53,928 bases of DNA, from assembly GCA_001770815.1 (NCBI GenBank), contig MESD01000166.1:1-53928 (forward strand), given 5' to 3'. This stretch comes from Burkholderiales bacterium RIFCSPHIGHO2_12_FULL_69_20. GTDB lineage: Bacteria; Pseudomonadota; Gammaproteobacteria; Burkholderiales; Burkholderiaceae_C. Each line of letters begins with the position of its first letter. Position 1 is the first letter of the stretch. The notes under the pieces were generated by a model that was not told the origin of the DNA, ran no database searches, and saw only the letters and a list, made by a program, of their open reading frames with translations. The position numbers and the translations under genes were made by a program. Positions 1 to 10,047 of this stretch are shown here, piece by piece.

Positions 1-2
1 TG

Positions 3-629
3 GCGCGCTACAACCTGCCGCTGGTGGGCATCAACCAGGGCCGGCTGGGCTTCATCACCGATGTGCCCATCGGCCACTACCGAGACGCGCTGGCGCCGAT
101 GATCGCCGGCGACTACGAAGAAGACTTCCGCGCGATGCTCGAAGGCGAGGTCTGGCGCGACGGTGACTGCATCTTCGAAGGCCTGTCGCTGAACGACGTG
201 GTGGTCAGCCGAGGCGCCACCGCCAGCATGGTCGAGTTGCGCATCGACATCGGCGACGAGTTCGTCGCCAACATGCGTGCCGACGGGCTGATCGTGGCCT
301 CGCCCACCGGCTCCACCGCCTATGCCTTGTCGGCCGGCGGGCCGATCCTGCACCCCAGCATCGCCGGCTGGGTGGTGGTGCCGATCGCCTCGCACACGCT
401 GAGCAACCGGCCCATCGTGCTGCCCGACGCCGGGCCGATCCGCATCACCGTGGTGGCCGGGCGCGACGCCTCGGCCAACTTCGACATGCAGGGGCTGGCC
501 AGCCTGCTGCACGGCGACCAGGTGCGGGTGCAGCGCTCGGCGCACAAGGTGCGCTTTCTGCATCCGCGTGGCTGGAGCTACTTCGCCACGCTGCGCAGAA
601 AACTACGCTGGTACGAAGGCGTGGTCTGA
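3..629 (+). CDS. nadK: NAD kinase, 3' part (5' end outside window)
   Basis: This cytoplasmic enzyme phosphorylates NAD to NADP. The reading frame is already open at the first bases of the window ([17 protein letters not shown]), so the gene starts upstream. A GTG at 24 lies inside that conserved stretch and is not the true start. Diagnostic parts that remain are GINQGRLGF, the NDVVVSRG segment and [15 protein letters not shown], which lines the NAD site. The N-terminal GGDG motif should lie just before the window. It ends 2 bases before recN, so the two are probably co-transcribed. In related genomes hrcA, the repressor that binds CIRCE, often lies just upstream of nadK; that cannot be checked here. 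Confidence 0.95.
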   Translation, partial: ARYNLPLVGINQGRLGFITDVPIGHYRDALAPMIAGDYEEDFRAMLEGEVWRDGDCIFEGLSLNDVVVSRGATASMVELRIDIGDEFVANMRADGLIVASPTGSTAYALSAGGPILHPSIAGWVVVPIASHTLSNRPIVLPDAGPIRITVVAGRDASANFDMQGLASLLHGDQVRVQRSAHKVRFLHPRGWSYFATLRRKLRWYEGVV

Positions 630-631
630 CC

Positions 632-2356
632 ATGTTGCGTCGTCTGGCCCTGCGTGACTTCGTCATCGTGCCCGCCCTGGAGCTGGAGTTCCACGCCGGC
701 TTCTCGGTGCTGACCGGCGAAACCGGCGCGGGCAAATCGATCCTGGTCGATGCGCTGCAACTGGCGCTGGGCAGCCGCGGCGACGTGGGCGTGGTGCGCG
801 AAGGTGCTGCACGCGCCGAGGTCAGCGCCGAGTTCGACGCCCCGGCCTCGCTGGCGGGCTGGCTGGATGCCGCGGGCTTCGTCGGCGACGAGCCCGGCAT
901 GCTGCTGCTGCGCCGCACGGTGGATGCCCAGGGCAAGAGCCGCGCCTGGATCAACGGCAGCCCGGCCACCGTGACGCAGCTGCGCGAGGCCGCCGACCAC
1001 CTGCTCGACATCCACGGCCAGCATGCCTGGCAGAGCCTCACCCGCGCCGCCGCCACGCGCGAGCTGCTCGATCTGCAGGCCGGCCTCAGCACGATCGAGC
1101 TGGTCCGGCGTTTTGCCAAACGCAAGGCCGCCACCGACGCGCTGGCCCACGCGCGCGAACGCGGCGACGAGCTGCTGCGCGAGCGTGAGCGCCTGGCCTG
1201 GCAGATCAACGAGGTCGACAAGCTGGCGCCCGGCGACGGCGAATGGGACGAATTGAATGCCGAGCACCAGCGCCTGGCCCATGCGCAGGCGCTGATCGAC
1301 GCCGCGCGCGCGGCCCTGCAGCAAGTGGCCGATGCCGACGAGGGCAATGCCGAGGCGCTGACCAGCCGCGCGATCGATGCACTGGGCGACGTGGCCGAGC
1401 ACGATGCCCGCATCGCCACCATCATCGACGCGCTGCAGGGTGCGCTGGCCCAGTTGCAGGACGCGTCGCACTCGCTCAACGCCTACCTCGACCATGCCGA
1501 TCTCGATCCGCGGCGGCTGGCCGAGCTGGACGATCGGATGTCGGCCTGGGTGGGCCTGGCCCGCCGCTACCGCCGCCCGCCCGCCGATCTGCCCGCGCTG
1601 CTGGCGCAATGGCGTGATGAGCTGGCCGCGCTGGACGCGGCCACCGACACCGCCGCGCTGGAAGCGCAGTTGGCCGAGGCCGACGGCCACTACCAGGCCG
1701 AGGCCCAGCGCATCGGCACGGCCCGCCGCCAGGCCGCCGGGCCGCTGGCCGCCGCGGTGACGCAGGCGATGCAGGGCCTGGGCATGGCCGGTGGCCGCTT
1801 CGACGTGGCGCTGACGCCGCTGGCCACGCCGCAATCGCAGGGGCTGGAGTCGGTCGAGTTCCTCGTCGCCGGCCATGCCGGCAGCACACCCCGGCCGCTG
1901 GGCAAGGTGGCCTCGGGCGGCGAGTTGTCGCGGTTGGCGCTGGCGATCGCCGTCACCACGGTGCAGGGCGATCCGGGCGCCGGCGCGGGCACGCTGATCT
2001 TCGACGAGGTTGATGCCGGCATCGGCGGCGCGGTGGGCGACACGGTGGGCGCACTGATGAAGCAGCTGGGCCGCCAGCGCCAGGTGCTGGCCGTCACCCA
2101 CCTGGCCCAGGTGGCCGCCTGCGCTGACCACCACTACCTGGTGCGCAAGTCCACGCAAGCCGATGGCAGCACCGCCAGCAGCGTGGCGCCGGTGGCGGGC
2201 GAGGCGCGGGTGGCCGAGGTGGCACGCATGCTGGGCGGCGATCGACTGGGCGGCACCAGCCTGGCCCATGCGCAGGCGATGCTGCAGCAGGCGGTGCTTG
2301 CCGTGGCATCACCCGGCGCGGCAGCGCCCTCACCACGCAGGCGCAGCAAGGCATGA
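632..2356 (+). CDS. recN: DNA repair protein RecN
   Basis: RecN is an SMC-like ATPase acting in recombinational repair of double-strand breaks. The 574-residue product has the family's usual length. Residues 29-36 are the Walker A GETGAGKS, the middle is a long charged coiled coil (about 170-350, with a hinge-like centre), SGGELSRLA near 428 is the ABC signature, and [12 protein letters not shown] near 454-465 is Walker B. The start ATG is 2 bases after the nadK stop. The stop codon overlaps the rapZ start as ATGA, which suggests translational coupling. The C-terminus ends in a short basic tail (SPRRRSKA). Confidence 0.96.
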   Translation: MLRRLALRDFVIVPALELEFHAGFSVLTGETGAGKSILVDALQLALGSRGDVGVVREGAARAEVSAEFDAPASLAGWLDAAGFVGDEPGMLLLRRTVDAQGKSRAWINGSPATVTQLREAADHLLDIHGQHAWQSLTRAAATRELLDLQAGLSTIELVRRFAKRKAATDALAHARERGDELLRERERLAWQINEVDKLAPGDGEWDELNAEHQRLAHAQALIDAARAALQQVADADEGNAEALTSRAIDALGDVAEHDARIATIIDALQGALAQLQDASHSLNAYLDHADLDPRRLAELDDRMSAWVGLARRYRRPPADLPALLAQWRDELAALDAATDTAALEAQLAEADGHYQAEAQRIGTARRQAAGPLAAAVTQAMQGLGMAGGRFDVALTPLATPQSQGLESVEFLVAGHAGSTPRPLGKVASGGELSRLALAIAVTTVQGDPGAGAGTLIFDEVDAGIGGAVGDTVGALMKQLGRQRQVLAVTHLAQVAACADHHYLVRKSTQADGSTASSVAPVAGEARVAEVARMLGGDRLGGTSLAHAQAMLQQAVLAVASPGAAAPSPRRRSKA

Positions 2357-3270
2357 TCCACGGCGCCACGCCCGCCGATCCGACCGCGCCCGCGGCGGCG
2401 CCGGTGCGCGAGCTGGTGCTGATCACCGGCATCTCGGGCTCGGGCAAGTCGGTGGCCCTGCATGCGCTGGAGGACGCCGGCTACTTCTGCGTCGACAACC
2501 TGCCGCCCGAACTGCTGCGCGAGTACATGGCGCTGGAGCACCCACGCTACACGCAGAAGGTGGCCATCGCGGTGGATGTGCGCACCGCCCGCTCGCTGCC
2601 CGCGCTGGTGCCGCTGATCGACGAGCTGCGCGGCGAGGGCGTGGCCATCCGGCCGCTGTTCCTCGACGCCAGCACCGACACGCTGGTGCGCCGCTTCTCC
2701 GAGACACGCCGCCCGCACCCGCTGAGCCAGCCCGAGACCAGCGGTTCGGGCCAGCATGCGCTGATCGAGGCCATCGAGATCGAGCGGCTGATGCTGTCCG
2801 AACTGCGCGAGGTGTCGACCATCATCGACACCAGCACGCTGCGACCGGCCGGGCTGCGCGCCCATGTGCGCGACCTGGTGGCCGCGTCCAACGACCGGCT
2901 CACGCTGGTGTTCGAGAGCTTCGCCTTCAAGTTCGGCGTGCCGCTGGATGCCGACTATGTGTTCGACGTGCGGGTGCTGCCCAACCCGTACTACATCCGC
3001 GAGCTGCGCCCGCTGTCGGGCCGCGACGCGCCGGTGGCCCAGTTCCTGGATGAGCAGCCCGAGGCGCACGAGCTGCTCGACCAGATCGAGGGCTTCATGC
3101 GCCGCTGGCTGCCGGCGCTGGCCACTGACCAGCGAGGTTATGTCACCGTGGCCATCGGCTGCACCGGCGGCCAGCACCGCTCCGTTTACATGGTCGAGCA
3201 GCTGGGCCGGCGCTTTGCCGACCACGGCGCCACGGTGGTGCGCCACCGCGAACTGGATGCCATCGATTGA
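2353..3270 (+). CDS. rapZ: RapZ P-loop protein (RNase adapter / nucleotide-binding)
   Basis: The 305-residue product has an N-terminal P-loop GISGSGKS at 26-33, a conserved DTSTLRP segment in the middle, and the C-terminal [17 protein letters not shown] block near 268-284 that is typical of RapZ/YvcJ. In enterobacteria RapZ binds small RNAs that control glmS and guides RNase E. In betaproteobacteria, which generally lack the GlmY/GlmZ pair, the role is less clear. The gene often neighbours hprK and PTS genes in this order, but here it follows recN by an ATGA overlap and runs into a LON-domain gene. The N-terminus has a short Pro/Ala-rich leader of about 20 residues. Confidence 0.93.
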   Translation: MIHGATPADPTAPAAAPVRELVLITGISGSGKSVALHALEDAGYFCVDNLPPELLREYMALEHPRYTQKVAIAVDVRTARSLPALVPLIDELRGEGVAIRPLFLDASTDTLVRRFSETRRPHPLSQPETSGSGQHALIEAIEIERLMLSELREVSTIIDTSTLRPAGLRAHVRDLVAASNDRLTLVFESFAFKFGVPLDADYVFDVRVLPNPYYIRELRPLSGRDAPVAQFLDEQPEAHELLDQIEGFMRRWLPALATDQRGYVTVAIGCTGGQHRSVYMVEQLGRRFADHGATVVRHRELDAID

Positions 3271-3908
3271 GCCATACCGCCGCCTCTGAGCACGACCTCG
3301 GCCCGTGGACAGCGTTGCCGCTGTTTCCGCTGCAGTCGGTGCTGTTCCCGGGCGGGCTGCTGCAGCTCAAGGTGTTCGAGGCGCGTTACCTCGACCTGAT
3401 CAGCCACTGCCTGCGCACACGCACACCGTTCGCGGTGGTGCGCATCCGCCAGGGCGCCGAGGTGCGCGGCGCCGCCAGCCAGAAGACACTGCTCGACGAC
3501 ATCGGCGTGCTGGCCCACCTGCAGGAGGTGGACGCCGAGCAGCCCGGCATCCTGAAGGCGCGCTGCAGGGGCGGCGAACGGGTGCACCTGGGCGCCATGC
3601 ACCAGCGCCCCAACGGCCTGTGGCTGGCCGAGGCCGGCGCCGGCGAGGCCGATGTCCCCGCGGCCGTGCCGCCCGAACTGGCCGCCACTGCCCAAGCGCT
3701 GGCCCGCGCGATCGAATCGCTCGCCGAGCAGGATCAGCACCCGTTCCTGCAGCCGCACCGGCTCGACGATGCCGGCTGGGTGGCCAACCGCTGGTGCGAG
3801 ATCCTGCCGATCTCCAGCGCCGCCAAGCAGCGGCTGATGGTGCTCGACGAACCGGTGCTGCGGCTCAAACTGGTGCAGGAGTACCTGCAGGGCAAGGGCG
3901 TGGTGTAG
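3267..3908 (+). CDS. LON substrate-binding-domain protein
   Basis: The 213-residue product is a stand-alone LON N-terminal domain. It shows [29 protein letters not shown] near residues 17-45, the usual hallmark of the fold, but has no AAA+ ATPase or protease domain. Such proteins may bind substrates or partners; the function is not established. The start chosen is TTG at 3267, overlapping the rapZ stop (TTGA), because no ATG or GTG precedes the conserved region in frame. The gene closes the recN-rapZ chain and meets mutY tail to tail. Confidence 0.85.
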   Translation: MSHTAASEHDLGPWTALPLFPLQSVLFPGGLLQLKVFEARYLDLISHCLRTRTPFAVVRIRQGAEVRGAASQKTLLDDIGVLAHLQEVDAEQPGILKARCRGGERVHLGAMHQRPNGLWLAEAGAGEADVPAAVPPELAATAQALARAIESLAEQDQHPFLQPHRLDDAGWVANRWCEILPISSAAKQRLMVLDEPVLRLKLVQEYLQGKGVV

Positions 3909-3921
3909 GGCCCACCCCCGC

Positions 3922-3981
3922 AGCGCCTGCGGCGCTCCCCTCAAGGGGGCCGCCCCAACGGACCGGCGGAGCCGGCTCCGC
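3922..3981. repeat. cluster of extragenic hairpins between convergent genes
   Basis: Three GC-rich inverted repeats lie in the 117-base gap between the LON-domain gene and mutY. They are AGCGCC/GGCGCT at 3922-3936, CCCC/GGGG with loop TCAA at 3937-3948, and the perfect 16-base palindrome GCGGAGCCGGCTCCGC at 3966-3981. They could end transcription from both sides. No U-tract is present, so an intrinsic terminator is only one reading. Confidence 0.5.
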
Positions 3982-4025
3982 GGCGCGCGCTTGGCAAGAC
4001 CAACCGCCCAGTCAGCTGCTTGCCG

Positions 4026-5126
4026 TCAACCCGGTGGCAGACCGACCTCCAGCAGACGACGGATCGGCGCGGGCAGCCCCATCGCCAGCGCCTCGGTGCG
4101 CGGCACCCAGCGGCCGGCGGGCAGGGCGGCCTCGATGTCGCGGCGCGTGGCGGCGGCCAGCGTGGGGGGCAGCGACCAGAGGGCCGGTTGCAGCGTCCAG
4201 TCGAAGTGCGTCAGGGTGTGTTGCACCACCGGCAGTGCACGGCCCTCGCCCGGCCAGTCGGCGGCCAGCGACCACAGTGCGTCCTGGTGGTCGAACTCGG
4301 GCAGGCTCCACAAGCCGGCCCACACCCCCGTCTGCGGCCGCTGCACCAGCCACACGCTGTCACGCCAATCCAGCCACAGCAGGGCGTGCGCGCGCGCGCC
4401 GCGCTTGAGCTTGCGGGTCTTCACCGGGTAGGCCTCGGGCCGGCCCTGCGCCTTGGCCACGCACAGGCCGCCCAGCGGGCAGGCATCGCAGGCGGGCCGG
4501 CGTTGGCTGCACAGCGAGGCGCCCAGGTCCATCAGGCCCTGGGTGTAGGCCTCGATGCCGCCCTCGACAGCCGCCTCGGGCAGCAGCGCCTCGGCCAACG
4601 CCCACAGCGCGCGCTCCTGGCGCAATTCGGCCAGGTCGCCGTCGAAGCCCAGCGCCCGGGTCAGCACCCGCTTGACGTTGCCGTCGAGGATGGCGCAGCG
4701 CTCGCCAAAGCAGAAGGCAGCAATCGCCGCCGCGGTGGACCGGCCGATGCCCGGCAGCGTGGCCAGCACCACGCTGCTGCGCGGAAACTGCCCGCCGTGA
4801 TCGGCCATCACCGCCTGCGCACAGCGGTGCAGATTGCGGGCGCGACTGTAATAGCCCAGGCCGCTCCACAGCGCCAGCACCTCGTCCTGGTGCGCGGCGG
4901 CCAGCGAGGCCACGTCGGGAAAGCGCTGCAGGAAGCGTGCGTAGTAGCCCAGCACGGTGCTCACCTGCGTCTGCTGCAGCATGATCTCCGACAGCCACAC
5001 GCGGTACGGGTCGCGGCTGCCCACCCAGGGCAGGTCGTGGCGGCCGTGCTGGCGTTGCCAGGCGATCAGCGCGGGTGCGAGCGGGGAGGTTGGCGCGGGT
5101 GCAACGGGCCGCTGTGTGCCGTTCAT
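4026..5126 (-). CDS. mutY: A/G-specific adenine DNA glycosylase MutY
   Basis: MutY removes adenine mispaired with 8-oxoguanine in base excision repair. The 366-residue product shows the catalytic glutamate in SEIMLQQTQV (Glu47), the helix-hairpin-helix LPGIGRSTAAAI, the catalytic Asp region LDGNVKRVL, and a [4Fe-4S] loop with the exact spacing C-X6-C-X2-C-X5-C near 204-220. A C-terminal NUDIX-like domain for 8-oxoG recognition follows from about 250. The start ATG at 5126 overlaps the stop of the dynamin-like gene (ATGA), so the two are co-translated. It is last in the mutM-dynamin-mutY group. Confidence 0.97.
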   Translation of the reverse strand: MNGTQRPVAPAPTSPLAPALIAWQRQHGRHDLPWVGSRDPYRVWLSEIMLQQTQVSTVLGYYARFLQRFPDVASLAAAHQDEVLALWSGLGYYSRARNLHRCAQAVMADHGGQFPRSSVVLATLPGIGRSTAAAIAAFCFGERCAILDGNVKRVLTRALGFDGDLAELRQERALWALAEALLPEAAVEGGIEAYTQGLMDLGASLCSQRRPACDACPLGGLCVAKAQGRPEAYPVKTRKLKRGARAHALLWLDWRDSVWLVQRPQTGVWAGLWSLPEFDHQDALWSLAADWPGEGRALPVVQHTLTHFDWTLQPALWSLPPTLAAATRRDIEAALPAGRWVPRTEALAMGLPAPIRRLLEVGLPPG

Positions 5127-7171
5127 GCGGCGCCGCGCGCCAGCTCGGCCATCGGCGCGGTCACCAATTGCAGGTGCGGTGCACGGATGCCGGCGCCCGG
5201 GGTGGACGATGTCACCGGGCCCGGTGCGCGCGCGGCAGCAGCGCCCGGCTCGGGCGCCGTGGCCGCCAGAATGCGCAGGCCGTCGACCTCGGCCGCCAGG
5301 CTGGCGCCCAGGCGCTGGGCCCGCGCCTCGAGCGCTTCAATGCCCTGGATGCTGCGCTCCAGCCCGTCTTCGGCCTGCCGCACGCGGCCATGCGCTTCGC
5401 GCCGCTGGGCCAGCGCGTGACGGCGCTCGCGCAGTTGTTCGTCGATCTGGTGGCTCATCGAATGGCCCCAAGTCTCGATGTCGTGGGCCACGCCCTCGAA
5501 CACCACCCGCAGCCGCGATTGCAGCAGGCGGCAGAAGCGGTCCATGAATTCGGGCTGCGCCAGGCGCCAGCGCTGGGTGAGGCCGACGTAGCGGCTGTAG
5601 CCGTCCTGCACGCGGTCGAGCTCACGCTCGAAGCCATCCAGCGCCGGCCGCGGCGGCACCGACAGCGCCAGCCCGCATTCGGCATTCAGCGGCACGATGC
5701 TGGCGCGCAGCAGCTGCTCGATCTCGGCCGCCGCCAAGTCGGCCGTGGCCAGTTGGGCCTTCAGCTGCGTGCCCAGCTGCGCAAACGCGCGCGCCGCGCC
5801 CAGCTTGAGCAGGCCGGCCTGGCTGCCCTCGCGCATCTGGCGCACCAGGCCGCTCAGGCGGTGGCCCGACAAGCCGGCCAGCAGCGCCTCTTGTTGGCGC
5901 GCCAGCACCGCACGCAGCGCCGCCAGGCGCGGCGCGCAGCGCTCGAACTCGGCGGCTTCAGCTTCGAGCCGGCTGCTCAGCAGGCGCAGGCGCGCCGCGC
6001 TCTTGCCGCGCAGGCTGCGCAGCTCGAAGCCCTGATCGGCCAGCTCACGCTGGCGGTCGGACAGCCGCCGCAGCGCCAGCTGGTGCAGCGCCAGCACGCC
6101 GTCCTCGACCATGCGGCCGATCACCCGGCTGCGCTGCGGCAGCAGTTGCTGCACCAGGGCCTGCTCCAGTGCCGGCAGGCGGCTGGCGGCCAGTGCCGCC
6201 TCGTCGCCCTGCACCCGCGCGGCCAGCGCCTGCCGGGCCGACAGCGCAAAAACCCGCCCGGGCTCGACACCCAGCGTGGCTGCGGCGTCGTCGCACTGGC
6301 GCTGCACCTGGGCCGCCACCTGCGCCGCATCCAGCAACGGATCGGCCAGCGTGTCGATCTTGTTGAGCACGACGAAGCGTTCGCAGCCGCGATCGCCCAG
6401 GTGATCGCGCCACACCGCCAGATCGGACCGGGTGACGCCGGCATCGGCGGCCAGCAAGAACACCGCGGCATGCGCGGTGGGCAGCAGCGACAGCGTCAGC
6501 TCGGGCTCGGCACCGATGGCGTTGAGGCCGGGGGTGTCGACCACCACCAGCCCGCGCTGCAGCAAGGGGTGCGGGTAGTTGATCAGCGCATGGCGCCAGG
6601 CCGGCACCTCGACCTGATCGTGCGCATCGCGCGGCGGGTTGTCCTCGGGGTGTTCGTCGCTCCAGAAGCCCAGCGCGCGGGCTTCGTCCAGCGGCACCCG
6701 CTGCACCCGCATCACTTGCTGCAGCACCTGGGCCATGGCCTCGCCATCACCCACCGGCAGGGCCATCTGCTGCCAGAGATCGGGTTGCTCGCGCAGCGCC
6801 AGCACGCTCTGGCCACCGGCGCGTGTGGCGATCGGCAGCAATTGCAGTGACGGCGGCTGCTGCGCATCCCAGGCCAGTTCGACCGGGCACATGGTGGTGC
6901 GGCCCGGCGTGGCCGGCAGCACGCGGTGGCCGGTGTCGGCGAAAAACAGTGCGTTGATCAGCTCGGACTTGCCGCGCGAGAACTCGGCGACGAAGGCCAG
7001 CACCAGCCGATCGGAGGCCAGCCGTTGCCGCACCGCCGCGCCCAGCGCACGGCCGGGGGCGTCGAGCAGACCACCGTCGGACAGCGCTGTGAGCAGGTGC
7101 TCCACGCCACGGTCGAGCCCGCGGCGCCAGGCGGCGAGCGAGTCCATGCGTGCCAGGAGCGAATTCGACAT
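5123..7171 (-). CDS. dynamin-family GTPase
   Basis: This large GTPase has 682 residues from the ATG at 7171 (MSNSLLARMD). An open frame continues upstream to 7411, but that part runs over the end of mutM. The P-loop AEFSRGKS (62-69) has Ala in place of the usual first Gly (family GEFSxGKS). VDTPGLNAIG is the G3 box and VLNKID the G4 box. The C-terminal half is long, helical and charged, as in bacterial dynamin-like proteins that bind membranes. The substrate membrane is unknown. It lies between mutM (106-base gap upstream) and mutY (ATGA overlap downstream). Confidence 0.85.
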   Translation of the reverse strand: MSNSLLARMDSLAAWRRGLDRGVEHLLTALSDGGLLDAPGRALGAAVRQRLASDRLVLAFVAEFSRGKSELINALFFADTGHRVLPATPGRTTMCPVELAWDAQQPPSLQLLPIATRAGGQSVLALREQPDLWQQMALPVGDGEAMAQVLQQVMRVQRVPLDEARALGFWSDEHPEDNPPRDAHDQVEVPAWRHALINYPHPLLQRGLVVVDTPGLNAIGAEPELTLSLLPTAHAAVFLLAADAGVTRSDLAVWRDHLGDRGCERFVVLNKIDTLADPLLDAAQVAAQVQRQCDDAAATLGVEPGRVFALSARQALAARVQGDEAALAASRLPALEQALVQQLLPQRSRVIGRMVEDGVLALHQLALRRLSDRQRELADQGFELRSLRGKSAARLRLLSSRLEAEAAEFERCAPRLAALRAVLARQQEALLAGLSGHRLSGLVRQMREGSQAGLLKLGAARAFAQLGTQLKAQLATADLAAAEIEQLLRASIVPLNAECGLALSVPPRPALDGFERELDRVQDGYSRYVGLTQRWRLAQPEFMDRFCRLLQSRLRVVFEGVAHDIETWGHSMSHQIDEQLRERRHALAQRREAHGRVRQAEDGLERSIQGIEALEARAQRLGASLAAEVDGLRILAATAPEPGAAAARAPGPVTSSTPGAGIRAPHLQLVTAPMAELARGAA

Positions 7172-7277
7172 GACGACGGGCCGGCGTGGGTAAAAATCCA
7201 TCCTAGCGCAGGCCCCGGCGCCTGGTCGTGCCCGAAACAATTGCTGACATGCCGGCCGGACCGGCACCGTGACATCC

Positions 7278-8123
7278 TCAACGCCGCTGGCAGCCGCCGC
7301 AAAAGTAGGTGGACCGCTGGCCCTGCACGATGCGACGGATCGTGCCGCCGCAGCGGCCGCAGGTCTGGCCCTCGCGGCCGTAGACCAGGGCCTCGTCCTG
7401 GAAGGCACCACTCACGCCATGCGCGTCCTTGAAGTCGCGCAACGTGCTGCCACCCAGCTCGATGGCGCGCGCCAGTGTCAGCCGCAGCGCCGCCAGCAGG
7501 CGCTCGCAGCGCGGGCGGCTGAGCTGCTCGCAGCGGGTGCGGGGGTCGATGCCGGCGCGGAACAGCGCCTCGCTGACGTAGATGTTGCCCGCGCCCACGA
7601 CGATGTCGCCGGCCAGCAGCGCCGCCTTGATCGGCGTGCGCCGCCCCTGCAGCGCGGCGTGCAGGTGCAACGGCGTGAACGTGGCGTCGAACGGTTCAGC
7701 GCCCAGGCGCGACAGCAGCCTGGCCGCCGGGTCCTGCTGCAGTGCGTCGGACCACACCACCGCACCGAAGCGCCGCGGATCGGTCAGCCGCAGCACGCCG
7801 CGGCTGGTGTCCAGCTCGAAATGATCGTGCACGCCGGCCATGCCCGGTGCATCGGCCAGGTTCAGCGAACCCGACATGCCCAGGTGCAGCAGCAGGCCGC
7901 CCTCGGGCGACGGGTCGTCGGCCGGCCCGGCACCGGCCAGCGGCATCCACAGGTACTTGCCGCGGCGCTGCAGCAGGCCGATGCGGCGGCCGATCAGCTG
8001 CTGCGCCGGCACGCCCAGCGGCCAGCGCAGCGGCTTGCCCAGGCGCCCCCCCCGCACCTGGGCGTGCACCAGCCGGTCGGCCAGGCTGGCGCGTGTGACT
8101 TCCACCTCAGGCAGTTCGGGCAT
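7278..8123 (-). CDS. mutM: formamidopyrimidine-DNA glycosylase MutM (Fpg)
   Basis: This bifunctional glycosylase/AP lyase excises 8-oxoguanine and formamidopyrimidines. The mature N-terminus MPELPEVEV carries the catalytic Pro and Glu. The RRGKY segment near 55-60 holds the conserved Lys. The C-terminus is the zinc finger C-X2-C...C-X2-C (CGRC...CGGC, about 254-277) with the essential GQRSTYFC arginine. Length 281 is slightly above the usual 270-275. It is the first gene of the mutM-dynamin-mutY group. A hexamer CATAAT lies only 5 bases before the ATG and there is no Shine-Dalgarno sequence, so the mRNA may be leaderless. Confidence 0.97.
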   Translation of the reverse strand: MPELPEVEVTRASLADRLVHAQVRGGRLGKPLRWPLGVPAQQLIGRRIGLLQRRGKYLWMPLAGAGPADDPSPEGGLLLHLGMSGSLNLADAPGMAGVHDHFELDTSRGVLRLTDPRRFGAVVWSDALQQDPAARLLSRLGAEPFDATFTPLHLHAALQGRRTPIKAALLAGDIVVGAGNIYVSEALFRAGIDPRTRCEQLSRPRCERLLAALRLTLARAIELGGSTLRDFKDAHGVSGAFQDEALVYGREGQTCGRCGGTIRRIVQGQRSTYFCGGCQRR

Positions 8124-8128
8124 GGGGA

Positions 8129-8149
8129 ATTATGGTCGCCACCTAGAAT
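8129..8149. promoter_or_regulatory. divergent -10 elements for mutM and the TPR gene
   Basis: The 49-base gap between the two start codons holds CATAAT on the minus strand (8134-8129, 5 bases before the mutM ATG) and TAGAAT on the plus strand (8144-8149, 23 bases before the TPR ATG). No clear -35 box was found for either. The placement fits back-to-back promoters. Confidence 0.45.
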
Positions 8150-8172
8150 CAGACCAGTTTCCAGGAGTCTCC

Positions 8173-10047
8173 ATGACCGGCTTCGCAGCCCGCTTCAGCG
8201 GCCCACGGCCCGCCTTGTTCAAGGCGGTCGCGTTGGCCGCGGCCCTCGTCTGCGGTGCCCCCCTGGCCCAGCCGTCCTCGCCCACCGCCGCACCACTGGC
8301 AAGCACCGCGGCGGCCACGCCTGCACCGGCCAATTCGTCGCTCGACGCGTTGCTGTTCTACCAGCTGCTGATCGGCGAGCTGGAGCTGAAGGCCGGCCGG
8401 GCCGGCAACGCCTTCGAAGTGATCCTCGACGCGGCGAAGCGCCAATCCGACGAAACGCTGTTCCAGCGCGCGGTCGAGATCGCCTTGCAGGCGCGCGCCG
8501 GCGAGCAGGCGTTGGCGGCGGCCACCGCCTGGCGCAACGCCAAGCCGCAGTCGGTGGCGCCGCTGCGCTACCAGACCCAGATCCTGCTGGCCCTGAACCG
8601 CGCCGACGACGCCGCCGGGCCCTTGGCCGCCTGGATCGCCGCCGCACCCACGATGGAGCGGCCCGGCCTGATCGCCAGTCTGCCGCGGCTGCTGCAGCGC
8701 CTGCCCGACCAGCAGCGCGCGCTGGTGCTCAGCGGCAAGCTGCTGACGCCCTACCTCGACGACCCGGGCACCCGCACCGCCGCGCGGGTGGCGCTGGGCC
8801 GCGCGCACCTGGCGGCCGGCCTGCCGGTGCAGGCGCTGGGCCTGGCCCGTGCGGCGCAGACCGACGACGCCGCCGCGCCCGGCCCGGTGCTGCTGGCACT
8901 CGACCTGCTGCCCGGCACGCCCGACGCCGAAGCGCTGGTCACCGGCTACCTGGCGCGCCCCGATGCCGAGCCCGCGCTGCGGCTGGCCTATGTGCGAACG
9001 CTCACGCAGTCGCAGCGTTATGCCGACGCCAGCCGCCAGCTCGAGCGCCTGACGCAAGACCGGCCGCAGTTGCCCGAGCCCTGGTTGACGCTGGGCGCGC
9101 TGCGCCTCGAGCTCAAGCAGCCGCGCGAGGCCGAGGCCGCCCTGCTGCGCTATGTGGCGTTGGCCAGCGCGCCCGCACCCGCTGCGCAGACCGGCCTGCC
9201 TGCCGCACCGGCAGCACCGGCCGCGTCGGCGGCAGATGACGATGACGACGATGCCCTCAGCCCGCCGTCGGCCGGTGGCCGCGACCTCACCCAGGCCTGG
9301 TTGCTGCTGGCCCAGGCGGCCGAGCAGCGCGGCGACATCCAGGCCGCCGAGGCCTGGCTGGCCAAGGTGGACAACCCGCAGCGCCTGCTTGAGGTGCAGG
9401 CCCGGCGCGCCGGCTTGTTGGCCCGCCAGGGCCAGCTGCGCGAGGCCCGCGCGCTGATCCAGGCCGTGCCCGAGCGCACCGGCGACGACGCCCGCGCCAA
9501 GCTGATGGCCGAGGCGCAGATGCTGCGTGACGTCAAGCGCTGGCAGGAGGCCGCCGAGGTGCTGGCCGCTGCGGTGCAGCGTTTTGCCGATGACACCGAC
9601 CTGATCTACGAGCAGGCGATGGTGGAAGAGAAGCTCGACCGTCTGCCCGAAATGGAGCGGCTGCTGCGCCAGGTGATCGCGCTCAAGCCCGACCATCCGC
9701 ATGCGCACAATGCGCTGGGCTATTCGCTGGCCGACCGCGGCCTGCGCCTGCCCGAGGCGCGCGAGCTGATCCAGCGCGCGCTCGCGCTGTCGCCTGGCGA
9801 CCCCTTCATCACCGACAGCCTGGGCTGGGTTGAGTTTCGCCTGGGCAACCGTGACGAGGCGCTGAGGCTGCTGCGCCAGGCGTACCACGCCCGGCCGGAC
9901 ACCGAGATCGCCGCCCACCTGGGCGAGGTGCTGTGGGCCGCCGGCCAGCACGACGAGGCGCGCAAGGTCTGGCAGGAGGCGCGTGGCAAGGACGCCAGCA
10001 ACGAGGTGCTGCGTGAGACGCTGGCGCGGCTGAAAGTCGGCCTGTGA
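8173..10047 (+). CDS. secreted/envelope tetratricopeptide-repeat protein
   Basis: The 624-residue product starts at the ATG at 8173, which has the Shine-Dalgarno AGGAG at 8162-8166. A signal peptide is seen at residues 1-32 (basic start, then VALAAALVCGAPLAQ, probable cut after LAQ). The rest is Ala/Leu-rich helical repeats of TPR type. The clearest are at the C-terminus (for example PDHPHAHNALGYSLADRG and GDPFITDSLGWVEFRLGN, about 497-560). An acidic DDDDDD stretch near 355 separates the halves. The gene overlaps lolB (GTGA), so a role in envelope biogenesis is a reasonable inference, but the actual function is unknown. Confidence 0.85.
   Translation: MTGFAARFSGPRPALFKAVALAAALVCGAPLAQPSSPTAAPLASTAAATPAPANSSLDALLFYQLLIGELELKAGRAGNAFEVILDAAKRQSDETLFQRAVEIALQARAGEQALAAATAWRNAKPQSVAPLRYQTQILLALNRADDAAGPLAAWIAAAPTMERPGLIASLPRLLQRLPDQQRALVLSGKLLTPYLDDPGTRTAARVALGRAHLAAGLPVQALGLARAAQTDDAAAPGPVLLALDLLPGTPDAEALVTGYLARPDAEPALRLAYVRTLTQSQRYADASRQLERLTQDRPQLPEPWLTLGALRLELKQPREAEAALLRYVALASAPAPAAQTGLPAAPAAPAASAADDDDDDALSPPSAGGRDLTQAWLLLAQAAEQRGDIQAAEAWLAKVDNPQRLLEVQARRAGLLARQGQLREARALIQAVPERTGDDARAKLMAEAQMLRDVKRWQEAAEVLAAAVQRFADDTDLIYEQAMVEEKLDRLPEMERLLRQVIALKPDHPHAHNALGYSLADRGLRLPEARELIQRALALSPGDPFITDSLGWVEFRLGNRDEALRLLRQAYHARPDTEIAAHLGEVLWAAGQHDEARKVWQEARGKDASNEVLRETLARLKVGL

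Noticed and set aside
445..2269. Long open frames on the minus strand across recN (up to 563 codons)
   Set aside because: They are mirror frames of a clear RecN gene in GC-rich DNA. Their translations are Arg/Ala/Gly/His-rich with no recognisable domain.
4020..6850. Long plus-strand open frames antisense to mutY and the dynamin gene
   Set aside because: The compositions are dominated by Arg, Gln and Ala, no family motif is seen, and they overlap well-supported genes completely.
7172..7411. Extended N-terminus of the dynamin-like protein
   Set aside because: The frame would overlap the mutM coding end, and the residues (Ala/Arg-rich) do not resemble a conserved domain. The ATG at 7171 is preferred.
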